Positions 18,021 to 26,418 of a stretch of DNA of 64,000 bases are shown here, piece after piece (the first letter of the stretch is position 1; each line of letters opens with the position of its first letter). The position numbers were made by a program, and so were the translations under genes. Under the pieces are notes generated by a model. It did not search any database, was not told where the DNA came from, and saw only the letters and a program-made list of their open reading frames with translations. This DNA is from Porphyrobacter sp. SLTP (GTDB taxonomy: Bacteria > Pseudomonadota > Alphaproteobacteria > Sphingomonadales > Sphingomonadaceae). Location of the stretch: contig NZ_JAAALE010000011.1 of assembly GCF_009905735.1 (NCBI RefSeq), forward strand, positions 1 to 64,000. Direction: 5' to 3'.

Positions 18021-19052
18021 TCAGTTGGCCGATCCGGTGCTTTCCGCGACCGGCAGTTCAGGCGGGAAATTGTTGAGCTGACGCCAGATTTCGTAACCCA
18101 CCGGCACGGTTTCGAGCAGCACCCAAGCCTGCACCACAGCGCCGAAGCGGACGTAGCGTTCTTCCGGCCAGCGATGAAGCTCGCTCCGGTCCTCGGCAAT
18201 CAGCACACGGAACCGGCCATTGATCTGGGCCGACTGGTCGACCGAGATCACCCGCCCGCCAAAGGTGCCGACCGCGACCGAGGGCCAGCCGGAAAACTGC
18301 ACCGCCGGCCAGCCTTCGAATTGGATGCGGGTCTTGTCGCCGGGACGCACCAGCGCGACATCGCGCCCGTCGATGAAGATCTCGATCACGCGTTCGGCCC
18401 CATCAGGCACGAAGGTCGCGAGCACGTCGCCAGCGTTGATATAGGTGGCAGCGTCCCCGGCATTGAGGCTCTGGATGAAGCCGTCACGCGGGGCACGGAC
18501 GATCTGTTCGGACTGGCGCGCGATGTTGGTGTCGGCGCGGTTGAGATCGGCCTGCGCTGCGGCCACGCGGCCCTGCATGTCAGCAACCTTGATCTGCGCC
18601 AATTCGTAATCGCGGCGTGCGGCAAGCCCAGCTTCGAACAATTCGCGTGACCGGCGCTCGTCAATCTGTGCCGTGGCGAGCGCGGACTGCGCGGCTTGCA
18701 ATTGCAGTTCCATCTGCCCCCGTTCGGCCTGCAACCGGTCAAGCAGCTGCGGATCGATATCGGCAATGCGGACAATCGGATCGCCCTTTTTCACCGAGCT
18801 ACCGTCGCGCACGTACCATTCCTCGATCCGGCCCGGCACCAGCGCGTTGATATCCTGCTTGCGCTCATTGGGGCTGAGCGTCGTCACCACTCCGCGGCCC
18901 GAAGTGGTCTGCACCCACGGCACGTAGATCAGGAAAGCCAACGTGATGACGATCGCCGCCAGCAGCATGAAAAACACCGCCCGCATCACGCGCGGCGTCT
19001 TGATTGACGCCAGCGTGGTGAAATGCGCCATGTCTTCCTTGAGCGTTGCCAT
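18021..19052 (-). CDS. HlyD-family membrane fusion protein
   Basis: Periplasmic adaptor of 343 aa. It has a cytoplasmic N-terminus (about 25 residues), one transmembrane helix (about 26-47), a lipoyl-type beta domain (ALVPGRIEEWYVRDGSSVKKGDPI), an alpha-hairpin (about 105-180, Gln/Ala/Arg-rich), the returning half-lipoyl APRDGFIQSLNAGDAATYINAGD, and a beta-barrel and membrane-proximal domain. It is shorter than hemolysin HlyD, as in many MFP adaptors. It starts 2 nt after the ABC gene and ends 2 nt before the TolC gene, which argues for one transcript and one complex. Confidence 0.87.
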   Translation of the reverse strand: MATLKEDMAHFTTLASIKTPRVMRAVFFMLLAAIVITLAFLIYVPWVQTTSGRGVVTTLSPNERKQDINALVPGRIEEWYVRDGSSVKKGDPIVRIADIDPQLLDRLQAERGQMELQLQAAQSALATAQIDERRSRELFEAGLAARRDYELAQIKVADMQGRVAAAQADLNRADTNIARQSEQIVRAPRDGFIQSLNAGDAATYINAGDVLATFVPDGAERVIEIFIDGRDVALVRPGDKTRIQFEGWPAVQFSGWPSVAVGTFGGRVISVDQSAQINGRFRVLIAEDRSELHRWPEERYVRFGAVVQAWVLLETVPVGYEIWRQLNNFPPELPVAESTGSAN

Positions 19053-19054
19053 GA

Positions 19055-20800
19055 TTATGCGCCTCCCTCGGCAATCGGGGCGCCGGTATAGGGCGCGGGG
19101 CGGTTCATCGCGGCGCTGAACTCCTCGAAATTGTCGAAGTACCGCTGTTGGTGCGCTTCGAGATAAAGGAAGCGGTCAAAGCCCAGATCGATGCGGCGGT
19201 TGGAGAAGTAGATCACGGTCGAATAGGCCTGCGCCCGCAGCTCCGTCACGGCGCGGGCGATGGGTTCGGGGTCGATCAGATCGAACAGCCGGCTGAGCAC
19301 CAGAATGCGCGGGCGCTCCAGCAATGCATTGGCGAGCTTCAGCTGCTGCAACTCCACGGCCGAGAGCGGATAGCCGGTCGCCGCCAGCGGGGTATCGAGG
19401 CCCTTGTCCAGCGTCGAGATCATGGTCGCCAGCCCCACCGTCTCCAAGGCGCCGATCATGCGCTGCGGCGCGGTGTCGGGGCAAGACAAGGCGAGATATT
19501 CGCGGATCGTCATTTCGACGATGCTCGGCCGGTCGAGCACGTGGACGTTCTTGCGCAGGTGGTGCGCCTCGATCGCTTTCATGTCGACCCCGCCCAGCGT
19601 CGCAAAGCCGGACTGCGGCAGAGCGTGCATCTTGAGCAGGTTGGTGAACAGACGTTGCACCCCATGCTGGCTGGCCGCGGCCATGATGATCGAGCCCGAG
19701 GGGATCTCCAGATCGAATTGCGCCTCTTCATGCCGCGCCTTGCCGCGCACGCCCTTCATCACGATGGCGTGATCCGGCCCCTCGAACGGATCAGCGCCCT
19801 TGGGCTGTTCCTGCTCGACATCGTAGAATTGCGAGATTTCCTCAACCGCGGCGAAGAGGTCGTAGAAATAGCCCAGATAGCTGCCAAGCTGCGCCACGCC
19901 GAAGAACGCTGCCGACAGCACCAGTTCGGCCGCAACCAGCTGACCGAGCGTGAGCTGGTTCTGGATCACCAGCCAGCCGCCGAGGCCGAGCAGCGCCGCG
20001 CTGGCGGCGGCATACATCAGCAGGAAGGCGATGGTCTGCGCAAACAGGTGGCGGAAATGACGCTTACGATCGGTGATGTACTGGCGGGTGTAATCATCGG
20101 TCTTGTCGAGCGCGTAGTCGATCCGGCGCTGGGATTTGAAGAAGCCATTCGATCCGCCGATGGTCTGCAACCAGGCGGCGGTCTTGTGTTTGGCGTGACT
20201 GAGATCGACCCCGGTGCGCAGCGCGCGGCTGCCCCAGGTCAGCCACACGACCCAGATCAGCGCGATCATGATCAGCGTGAAGCCGAGGAAATAGGGGTGG
20301 TAGAGGCTCACCAGCACAAAGCCGACCGCGATCTGCAACAGCGTGGTGAAGCCACCGATGAACAGGATCGGGATCGCGGTCTGGACATAGACCACGTCGA
20401 AATAGCGGTTGAACAGGTCGCCCTTCTTGGCGTCGTCGAAAAACGGATTCTGCGCATAGACCGAGATCAGCGAAATCTCGGCGACCATGCGGGCGTAAAA
20501 GCGCCGCGCGAACAGCTCCATCAGGTGGACCCGTAGCGCGTAGAGCATGCTGGAAATGAACAGCAGGCCGAACAGAGTGAGCGACAACACCACCAGGGGC
20601 GCAGTGAGCGCGGTGTTGGCGATGGTGTTGATCAGCATCTGCACCGAAATCGGCGTCGCCAGGCTGAGCAAGCTGATGCCGATCCCGTAGACGGCCGCGA
20701 GCCAGTAGAAATTCGCTTCGGGCTTCAGGATATCGAAGAAAATCCTGAAGAATTTTACCAGCGAAATCTGCGAGCCGTAACTTTGGCCTTCTCCTGCCAT
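19055..20800 (-). CDS. ABC half-transporter with degenerate nucleotide-binding domain
   Basis: 581-aa protein with an ABC type-1 transmembrane domain (about residues 20-320, six helices) and a C-terminal ABC-ATPase-like domain (about 345-550). Walker A has no GxxGxGKS; the equivalent reads IIMAAASQHGVQRL at about 371-384. The signature LSGGQ is replaced by LSAVELQQL at about 479. Walker B ends ILVLSRLFDLIDPE, where Ser and Arg replace the catalytic Asp and Glu. The H-loop His is replaced by Asn in YFSNRR. The domain outline is clear, but ATP hydrolysis by this chain is unlikely. First gene of an operon with HlyD and TolC homologues. It may pair with another ATPase elsewhere, or work without hydrolysis. 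Confidence 0.82.
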   Translation of the reverse strand: MAGEGQSYGSQISLVKFFRIFFDILKPEANFYWLAAVYGIGISLLSLATPISVQMLINTIANTALTAPLVVLSLTLFGLLFISSMLYALRVHLMELFARRFYARMVAEISLISVYAQNPFFDDAKKGDLFNRYFDVVYVQTAIPILFIGGFTTLLQIAVGFVLVSLYHPYFLGFTLIMIALIWVVWLTWGSRALRTGVDLSHAKHKTAAWLQTIGGSNGFFKSQRRIDYALDKTDDYTRQYITDRKRHFRHLFAQTIAFLLMYAAASAALLGLGGWLVIQNQLTLGQLVAAELVLSAAFFGVAQLGSYLGYFYDLFAAVEEISQFYDVEQEQPKGADPFEGPDHAIVMKGVRGKARHEEAQFDLEIPSGSIIMAAASQHGVQRLFTNLLKMHALPQSGFATLGGVDMKAIEAHHLRKNVHVLDRPSIVEMTIREYLALSCPDTAPQRMIGALETVGLATMISTLDKGLDTPLAATGYPLSAVELQQLKLANALLERPRILVLSRLFDLIDPEPIARAVTELRAQAYSTVIYFSNRRIDLGFDRFLYLEAHQQRYFDNFEEFSAAMNRPAPYTGAPIAEGGA

Positions 20801-21065
20801 GGCAGCCTTTCAATCCGAAATCTGCGTTCAAGGTCCGGGTTGTCCGGCTTGGACAACTCGCGACCGAACGTGAGTGCAACTCTTGCAACATTACCGCGCC
20901 GCAAGCGATCAATCATTCAACACGCCGACGGTTCCAGCGACAAAAAAGGTGCTGCAACTTCTTGAAGATATGAAGTATTGAAGGCTAATGCGAAGCAATG
21001 TCGTGTGGCCGCCCCGTTAGCGTCCAAAGCTTGCGGATAGCTGAACCAAGGCCGATGAAGCGAGC
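20801..21065. other. Divergent intergenic region, exporter/flavoprotein
   Basis: About 265 bp between the exporter operon and the NDH-2-like gene. It is more AT-rich than the surroundings, with A-runs near 20940, and should hold two divergent promoters. I see no convincing -35/-10 pair, hairpin or ORF. Confidence 0.3.
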
Positions 21066-22199
21066 ATGATGACACGGCAGAATGCCTCGGCCGGTGCAGA
21101 AACCGTGATGCTGCTGGTGGGCGGTGGCCATGCACATGTCGCGGTGCTGGCGGACTGGGCGAAGCGCGGCGCGCCTGCGGGTGTGCGGACGGTGCTGCTG
21201 ACGCCGGAGCGGCACTTGCGCTATTCCGGGATGGTGCCCGGCTGGATCGCGGGGCAGCATGCGCAGGATGATGGGCTGGTGGATCTGGCTGCGCTGGCAG
21301 CGCGCGCAGGCGTGGCGCTGGTGCTGGATCGTTGCACCGGCCTCGACCCTGACGCGCAACTGGTCCGCACTGCAGCGGGCGAGGCGATCCGCTTTGACAT
21401 CGCTTCTTTCGATACTGGCGGGGAAGGGCAGGCGGCCAAGCTGCTGGGCGATGATCCGCGCCTGATCGATGTGCGACCCATCGGCGCTTTCGTCGACCGC
21501 CTTGCCGCGCTCGGCCCACTGACGCGGATCGTGGTGGTGGGCGGCGGGGCAGGGGGCGTGGAACTGGCTTTTGCGCTGCGCAATCGCGCTGGGGTCAGCC
21601 TGCCACCCGAAGTCACCCTTGCGGCGGGGCGCGCCGGATTGCTCCCCGGCTTCGCGCCTGCCGTGCAAGCCCGCGCCGCCCAAACGCTGGCGCGGGAGGG
21701 GATCGTAGTGCTGGCCGCCGATGCGCGTTTCGCGGGCGGCGCAATTGTCGCAGGCGAACAATCGTTGGAACCCGCCGATTGCATCATCGCCGCCACCGGC
21801 AGCGCTGCGCCGGCATGGGTGCGAGCGAGCGGCATCGCCACCGATGCGGTGGGCTTTCTCGCGGTGGATGCACACCAGCGCTCGACCTCACACCCGCACA
21901 TCTTCGCCGCCGGGGACGTCGCTGCGCGCACGGACCGACCACTTGCCCACTCCGGCGTTCATGCCGTTTTCGCGGGCCCGGTGCTCGCCGCCAACCTGCG
22001 CGCCGTGCTGGCGGGCGAAGCTCCGCGCCGCACCTATCGCCCGCGCTGGAACAACCTTTATCTGATGAACACCGGCGACGGCAGCGCGATTGCCAGCTAT
22101 GGCCCGCTCGCCGCCGAGGGCCGCTGGGTGCTGGCGCTCAAGCATTGGATCGACAAGCGCTGGATTGCGCAATACGTCCGCCTTGCGCAGATGGCGTAA
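21066..22199 (+). CDS. FAD-dependent pyridine nucleotide-disulfide oxidoreductase (NDH-2-like)
   Basis: 377-aa single-domain flavoprotein. The N-terminal Rossmann motif is LLVGGGHAHVAVL, the NAD(P)H-binding motif IVVVGGGAGGVELAFAL lies near residue 155, and the FAD C-terminal motif HIFAAGDVAARTD lies near 280. There is no redox-active CxxC pair. The GGGHAHV variant is typical of the flavoprotein family that is sometimes fused to selenophosphate synthase in other bacteria, and is also close to type II NADH dehydrogenases. The next gene begins 41 nt downstream with another flavin disulfide reductase, suggesting a shared membrane redox role. The electron acceptor is unknown. Confidence 0.8.
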   Translation: MMTRQNASAGAETVMLLVGGGHAHVAVLADWAKRGAPAGVRTVLLTPERHLRYSGMVPGWIAGQHAQDDGLVDLAALAARAGVALVLDRCTGLDPDAQLVRTAAGEAIRFDIASFDTGGEGQAAKLLGDDPRLIDVRPIGAFVDRLAALGPLTRIVVVGGGAGGVELAFALRNRAGVSLPPEVTLAAGRAGLLPGFAPAVQARAAQTLAREGIVVLAADARFAGGAIVAGEQSLEPADCIIAATGSAAPAWVRASGIATDAVGFLAVDAHQRSTSHPHIFAAGDVAARTDRPLAHSGVHAVFAGPVLAANLRAVLAGEAPRRTYRPRWNNLYLMNTGDGSAIASYGPLAAEGRWVLALKHWIDKRWIAQYVRLAQMA

Positions 22200-22240
22200 C
22201 CCTCGCAGCAGCTTGCGCGAATGTGCAGGCAGGAGACCGT

Positions 22241-24382
22241 GTGAAAAAGCTTGCCATCCTCGCCGTGCTGGCCGCCATCATCGCGGCCTATTTCATCTTC
22301 GATCTCGGGCAATATCTCACGCTTGAGGGGATCAAGCAGTTGGTCGCCCAGTGGGAGGCCTTCTACGCCGAAAACCCGGTGATGGTCATCGCCGGGTTCT
22401 TCGCTGCCTATGTCGCAGTAACGGCAGCGTCGCTGCCCGGTGCGGCGATCATGACGCTGGCGGCGGGGGCGCTGTTCGGGGTGGTGACAGGGACGATCCT
22501 GGTCTCCTTCGCCTCGACCCTAGGGGCCACGCTGGCGTTCCTGTCCTCGCGCTATGTCCTGCGCGACACGATCGAGGCGCGCTTCGGTGAGCGGCTGAAG
22601 GCGATCAACGCCGGAATGGAGCGCGACGGGGCGTTCTACCTTTTCAGCCTGCGGATGATCCCGGCCTTCCCCTTCTTCGTGGTCAATCTGGTGATGGGCC
22701 TGACCCGCATCCGCACCCTGACCTATATCTGGGTGAGCCAGATCGGGATGCTGCTGGGCACGGCGGTCTATGTGAATGCGGGGACGCAGCTGGCGCGGAT
22801 CGAGAGCCTCTCGGGCATCGCCTCACCCGGCGTGCTGGGCAGCTTCGTGCTGCTGGGCATTGCGCCGTGGCTGGCCAAGCTGGTGATCGGCCTGATCAAG
22901 CGGCGCAAGGTCTATGCAGGCTTCACCCGGCCCAAGAGCTTCGACCGCAATCTGGTGGTGATCGGCGCAGGCTCGGCGGGCCTGGTGTCGGCGCTGATCG
23001 CCGCGACGGTCAAGGCCAAGGTGACGCTGGTCGAGGCTAACGAAATGGGCGGCGATTGCCTCAACACCGGCTGCGTGCCGAGCAAGGCGCTGATCAAGAG
23101 CGCCAAGGTGGCGGCGATGATGCGCGGTGCGGACAAGTACGGTCTCACCCCGACCGAGCCGGATGTGCCATTCCGCGCCGTGATCGCCCGCGTGCTGGGC
23201 GCGGTGAAGGCCATCGAACCGCATGATTCGGTCGAACGCTACGAAGGTCTCGGCGTCGACGTGGTGAAGGGCTATGCGACAATCATCGACCCCTGGACGG
23301 TCGCAATCGCGCGCAATGATGGCGGCACGCAGCGCCTCACGACCCGCAGCATCGTGATTGCCAGCGGTGCGGAGCCGGTGGTGCCGCCGATCCCCGGTAT
23401 CGATAGCAGCGGCTACCTCACCAGCGAGACGATGTGGGACGCCTTTGCCCAGATGGACACAGCCCCTGCGCGCGTTGCGGTGCTGGGCGGCGGGCCGATC
23501 GGGTGCGAGCTGGCGCAGGCGCTGGCGCGGCTGGGTTCGCAGGTAACGCAGGTCGAAATGGCCGACGCGCTGCTCGGGCGCGAGGATGCGGATGTGTCGG
23601 CGCTCGCCCGCAGCGTGCTGGAGGCAGACGGCGTGCGCGTGCTGACGGGCCACAAGGCGGTGCGGATCGAAGACCGCACGCTGATCGCCGAACAAGGCGG
23701 GCAGGAGGTGCGCATCCCCTTCGATGTGCTGCTCGTCGCCGTCGGGCGCAAGGCGCGGCTCACCGGGTTCGGGTTGGAGGATATCGGCGTCGACACCGCC
23801 AAGACCGTCGTCACCGATGAATTCCTCGCCACCAAATTCCCCAACATCTTTGCCGCCGGAGACGTCGCCGGGCCGTTCCAGTTCACCCACACCGCCAGCC
23901 ATCAGGCCTGGTACGCCAGCGTCAACGCGCTGTTCGGGAGCCTGCGCAAATTCAAGGCGGATTACCGCGTGATCCCTGCCGTCACCTTCCTCGACCCGGA
24001 ATTTGCCCGCGTCGGCCTTAACGAACGCGAGGCGGCCGAGCAGGGCATCGCGGTCGAAGTCACCCGCTACGACCTCGACGATCTCGACCGCGCGATTGCC
24101 GAGAGCGAGACCAGGGGCTTCGTCAAGGTCCTGACCCCCGCAGGCGGCAAGGACACAGTGCTGGGCGCGACTATCGTCGGCGCGCACGCGGGCGAATTGC
24201 TCGCCGAATATGTGCTGGCGATGAAGCACGGGATCGGGCTCAACAAGATTCTCGGCACAATCCACGCCTATCCCACCATGGTCGAAGCGAACAAGTTCGC
24301 GGCCGGAAACTGGAAGAAGGCGCACAAGCCCGAAGGCCTGCTCAACTGGGTCGAGCGCTATCACACCTGGATGCGGGGCTAG
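22241..24382 (+). CDS. TVP38/TMEM64 membrane domain fused to mercuric reductase-like flavoenzyme
   Basis: 713-aa fusion. Residues 1 to about 225 are a TVP38/DedA-like membrane domain with several helices and the family motif ASLPGAAIMTLAAGALFG. From about 237 a class I pyridine nucleotide-disulfide oxidoreductase follows, with GxGxxG as VIGAGSAGLVS and a redox pair in GGDCLNTGCVPSKAL (Cys273, Cys278). A second dinucleotide motif (VLGGGPIGCELAQAL), the FAAGDVAGPFQFTH segment and a C-terminal active-site His in IHAYPTMVEA complete it. It lacks the HMA domain and C-terminal Cys pair of true MerA, so mercury reduction is not supported. The start is GTG with AGGAG 5 nt upstream. Possibly a membrane-tethered thiol or quinone reductase. 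Confidence 0.85.
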   Translation: MKKLAILAVLAAIIAAYFIFDLGQYLTLEGIKQLVAQWEAFYAENPVMVIAGFFAAYVAVTAASLPGAAIMTLAAGALFGVVTGTILVSFASTLGATLAFLSSRYVLRDTIEARFGERLKAINAGMERDGAFYLFSLRMIPAFPFFVVNLVMGLTRIRTLTYIWVSQIGMLLGTAVYVNAGTQLARIESLSGIASPGVLGSFVLLGIAPWLAKLVIGLIKRRKVYAGFTRPKSFDRNLVVIGAGSAGLVSALIAATVKAKVTLVEANEMGGDCLNTGCVPSKALIKSAKVAAMMRGADKYGLTPTEPDVPFRAVIARVLGAVKAIEPHDSVERYEGLGVDVVKGYATIIDPWTVAIARNDGGTQRLTTRSIVIASGAEPVVPPIPGIDSSGYLTSETMWDAFAQMDTAPARVAVLGGGPIGCELAQALARLGSQVTQVEMADALLGREDADVSALARSVLEADGVRVLTGHKAVRIEDRTLIAEQGGQEVRIPFDVLLVAVGRKARLTGFGLEDIGVDTAKTVVTDEFLATKFPNIFAAGDVAGPFQFTHTASHQAWYASVNALFGSLRKFKADYRVIPAVTFLDPEFARVGLNEREAAEQGIAVEVTRYDLDDLDRAIAESETRGFVKVLTPAGGKDTVLGATIVGAHAGELLAEYVLAMKHGIGLNKILGTIHAYPTMVEANKFAAGNWKKAHKPEGLLNWVERYHTWMRG

Positions 24383-24387
24383 CCCGC

Positions 24388-25659
24388 GTGGAATTGTTCG
24401 ACCAGCTGCGCGGGATCATCGGCATTGCGGTGCTGATCGGAATTGCATGGGCCATCAGCGAGAACCGCAAGGCCCATCCCGGCTGGCGCTGGATCGCAGG
24501 CGCACTCGCCTTGCAAGGCGTGCTGGCGGTGCTGATCGTGCGGGTGCCGATCGTCTGGCAGGCGGTCGGCCTCGTCAATAATGCGGTCAGCGCGGTCGAG
24601 GCGGCGACGCTCAAGGGCTCGTCCTATATGTTCGGCTATCTGGGCGGAGCGGAGCTGCCGTTCGCCTTGAAAGACGGCGCGCAGCCGCCGCTGGTGATCG
24701 CCTTCCAGATCCTGCCGCTGGTGATCGTCTTTTCCGCGCTCGCCGCGCTGCTGTGGCACTGGGGCGTGCTGCGCTGGATCGTGAATGGCTTGAGTTTCCT
24801 GCTGCGCCGATCGCTTGGCGTCTCGGGCGTCGTCGGCCTGTCGGGCGGGGCGAGCGTGTTTCTGGGCGTGGTCGAAGCGCCGCTGGTCACCCGCGCCTAT
24901 TTCGCGCGGATCAGCCGAACGGAACTGTTCCAGATCATGACGCTGACCATGGCGACCATCAGCGGCGCGATCCTGATCCTCTACGCCACCACCCTGCGCG
25001 ACACTGTGCCGGACGCGGTTGGCCATATGATCTCCGCCTCGCTGATCTCGCTCCCCGCTGCACTGCTGATTGCGCGGCTGATGGTGCCGGGGGCGCCCGA
25101 CGATGTTGCGACCGAGGTCGAAAAGGAAGACCCGGGCCTGCGTTACGAGTCGAGCATCGACGCCATCGTCAAAGGCACCATGGACGGGATGCAGCTGTTC
25201 CTTGCCGTGATCGCGGTGATCATCACGGTGTTTGCGCTGGTGGCGCTGGTGGACATGGCGCTGGCGCTGCTGCCGCTGGTGGATGGCGATCCGCTCAGCC
25301 TCAAGCGGTTGCTCGGCTGGGGGCTGGCGCCGTTCATGTGGTTGCTTGGCGTGCCGTGGAGCGAGGCGCAGGCGGCGGGGGGATTGATGGGCACCAAGGC
25401 GGTGCTCAACGAATATGTCGCCTATCTCGAACTCGCCGCATTGCCGGACGGGACGCTGGGGCCGAGGAGCCTGCTGATCGTCACCTACGCCCTGTGCGGC
25501 GTGGCGAACCTCGCCAGTGTCGGCTTGCTCGTCTCGACCATCGGGACGCTCTGCCCGGAACGCCGCGCCGAGGCGGCGGGGCTGGGGATGAAGAGCTGGA
25601 TTTCCGGCAACCTCGCCAGCGCGATGACGGGGGCGTGGATCGGGCTGGTGACGTGGTGA
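24388..25659 (+). CDS. Concentrative nucleoside transporter (CNT/NupC family)
   Basis: Inner-membrane nucleoside importer driven by H+ or Na+, 423 aa with about ten hydrophobic segments. The CNT signature region is clear: GLSGGASVFLGVVEAPLVTRAYFARISRTELF, followed by LTMATISGAILILYA. The second half contains GLMGTKAVLNEYVAYLEL and YALCGVANLASVG, both conserved in the family. The start is GTG 5 nt after the preceding stop, so it is probably in the same transcript as the redox genes. Nucleoside specificity is not resolved. Confidence 0.9.
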   Translation: MELFDQLRGIIGIAVLIGIAWAISENRKAHPGWRWIAGALALQGVLAVLIVRVPIVWQAVGLVNNAVSAVEAATLKGSSYMFGYLGGAELPFALKDGAQPPLVIAFQILPLVIVFSALAALLWHWGVLRWIVNGLSFLLRRSLGVSGVVGLSGGASVFLGVVEAPLVTRAYFARISRTELFQIMTLTMATISGAILILYATTLRDTVPDAVGHMISASLISLPAALLIARLMVPGAPDDVATEVEKEDPGLRYESSIDAIVKGTMDGMQLFLAVIAVIITVFALVALVDMALALLPLVDGDPLSLKRLLGWGLAPFMWLLGVPWSEAQAAGGLMGTKAVLNEYVAYLELAALPDGTLGPRSLLIVTYALCGVANLASVGLLVSTIGTLCPERRAEAAGLGMKSWISGNLASAMTGAWIGLVTW

Positions 25660-25673
25660 GGGTGAGGAAGGTT

Positions 25674-25808
25674 ACCCCTCCGTCAGCGCTTCGCGCTGCC
25701 ACCTCCCCATCCTTTCAGGACGGGGAGGAACTCGCTCCGTCTCGTCCCTCCCCGTTGCAAAGCAATGGGGAGGTGGCAGCGCCGCACGGCGCTGAAGGAG
25801 GGGTTTCC
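25674..25808. repeat. Large imperfect inverted repeat (REP/BIME-like)
   Basis: The region opens with CCCCTCCGTCAGCGCTTCGC and CTGCCACCTCCCC and closes with GGGGAGGTGGCAGCGCC and GGCGCTGAAGGAGGGG, so the two ends are near-complements over about 35 nt. Inside are two smaller GGGGAGG/CCTCCCC hairpins, around CAGGACGGGGAGG and CCCTCCCCGTTGC. The same CCTCCCC core occurs at 34-51. It lies between two plus-strand genes and could fold as a long hairpin. Confidence 0.75.
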
Positions 25809-25812
25809 CCTC

Positions 25813-26418
25813 ATGCTTGACGCCCGGCTGCGCCCCTTGATCGACCCGCCCCTCAACGCTGTCGGTCGCGTGCTGGCAGGCGCAGGCGTGACCGCCAATG
25901 CCCTGACCTTCACCGGCCTCGCGTTGGGCCTTGGCGGTGCCGGGGCCATCGCACTGGGCCATCTTGGCTGGGGCCTGGCGCTCATCATCGCCAATCGCAT
26001 CGCTGACGGGCTCGACGGCGCGGTGGCGCGCGTGCGGGGGCCGAGCGACCTTGGCGGCTATTTCGACATCGTCGCTGACTTCGCCTTCTACGTCAGCATC
26101 CCCGTCGCTTTCGGCATCCTCAGTCCCGCCAACACCCTGCCCGCGCTGGTGCTGGTGGCGAGCTTCGTGCTGACGGGGGTGAGCTTCCTCGCCTTCGCGG
26201 TGATCGCGGGCAAGCGCGGCGCGACCACCGAGGCGCATGGGAAGAAGAGCTTCTTCTACTCCACGGGGCTCGCCGAAGGGGCCGAGACCATCGCCGTCTT
26301 CATCGCCATGTGCGCCATGCCCGAATGGTTCGGGGGGTTGGCCTATGCCTATGCCGGCCTATGCGTGCTCACCGTGATCCAGCGCAGCGCGATGGCGGTC
26401 AGCACGTTTCGCGATTAG
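25813..26418 (+). CDS. CDP-alcohol phosphatidyltransferase family protein
   Basis: 201-aa integral membrane enzyme of the CDP-alcohol phosphotransferase class, which transfers a phosphatidyl or related group from a CDP-activated donor to an alcohol. The catalytic motif D-G-x2-D-G-x2-A-R-x7-G-x3-D-x3-D is complete: it starts DGLDGAVAR and ends GGYFDIVAD, near residues 60-85. Six hydrophobic helices are expected. I start at the ATG at 25813 (MLDARLRP) because the open frame upstream lies inside the repeat. The alcohol acceptor is unknown. The stop overlaps the convergent DUF1499 gene by 4 nt. Confidence 0.9.
   Translation: MLDARLRPLIDPPLNAVGRVLAGAGVTANALTFTGLALGLGGAGAIALGHLGWGLALIIANRIADGLDGAVARVRGPSDLGGYFDIVADFAFYVSIPVAFGILSPANTLPALVLVASFVLTGVSFLAFAVIAGKRGATTEAHGKKSFFYSTGLAEGAETIAVFIAMCAMPEWFGGLAYAYAGLCVLTVIQRSAMAVSTFRD

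Noticed and set aside
22241-24382. Annotation as mercuric reductase MerA
   Set aside because: No HMA domain, no C-terminal vicinal cysteines and no mer genes nearby; only the shared disulfide reductase core is present.
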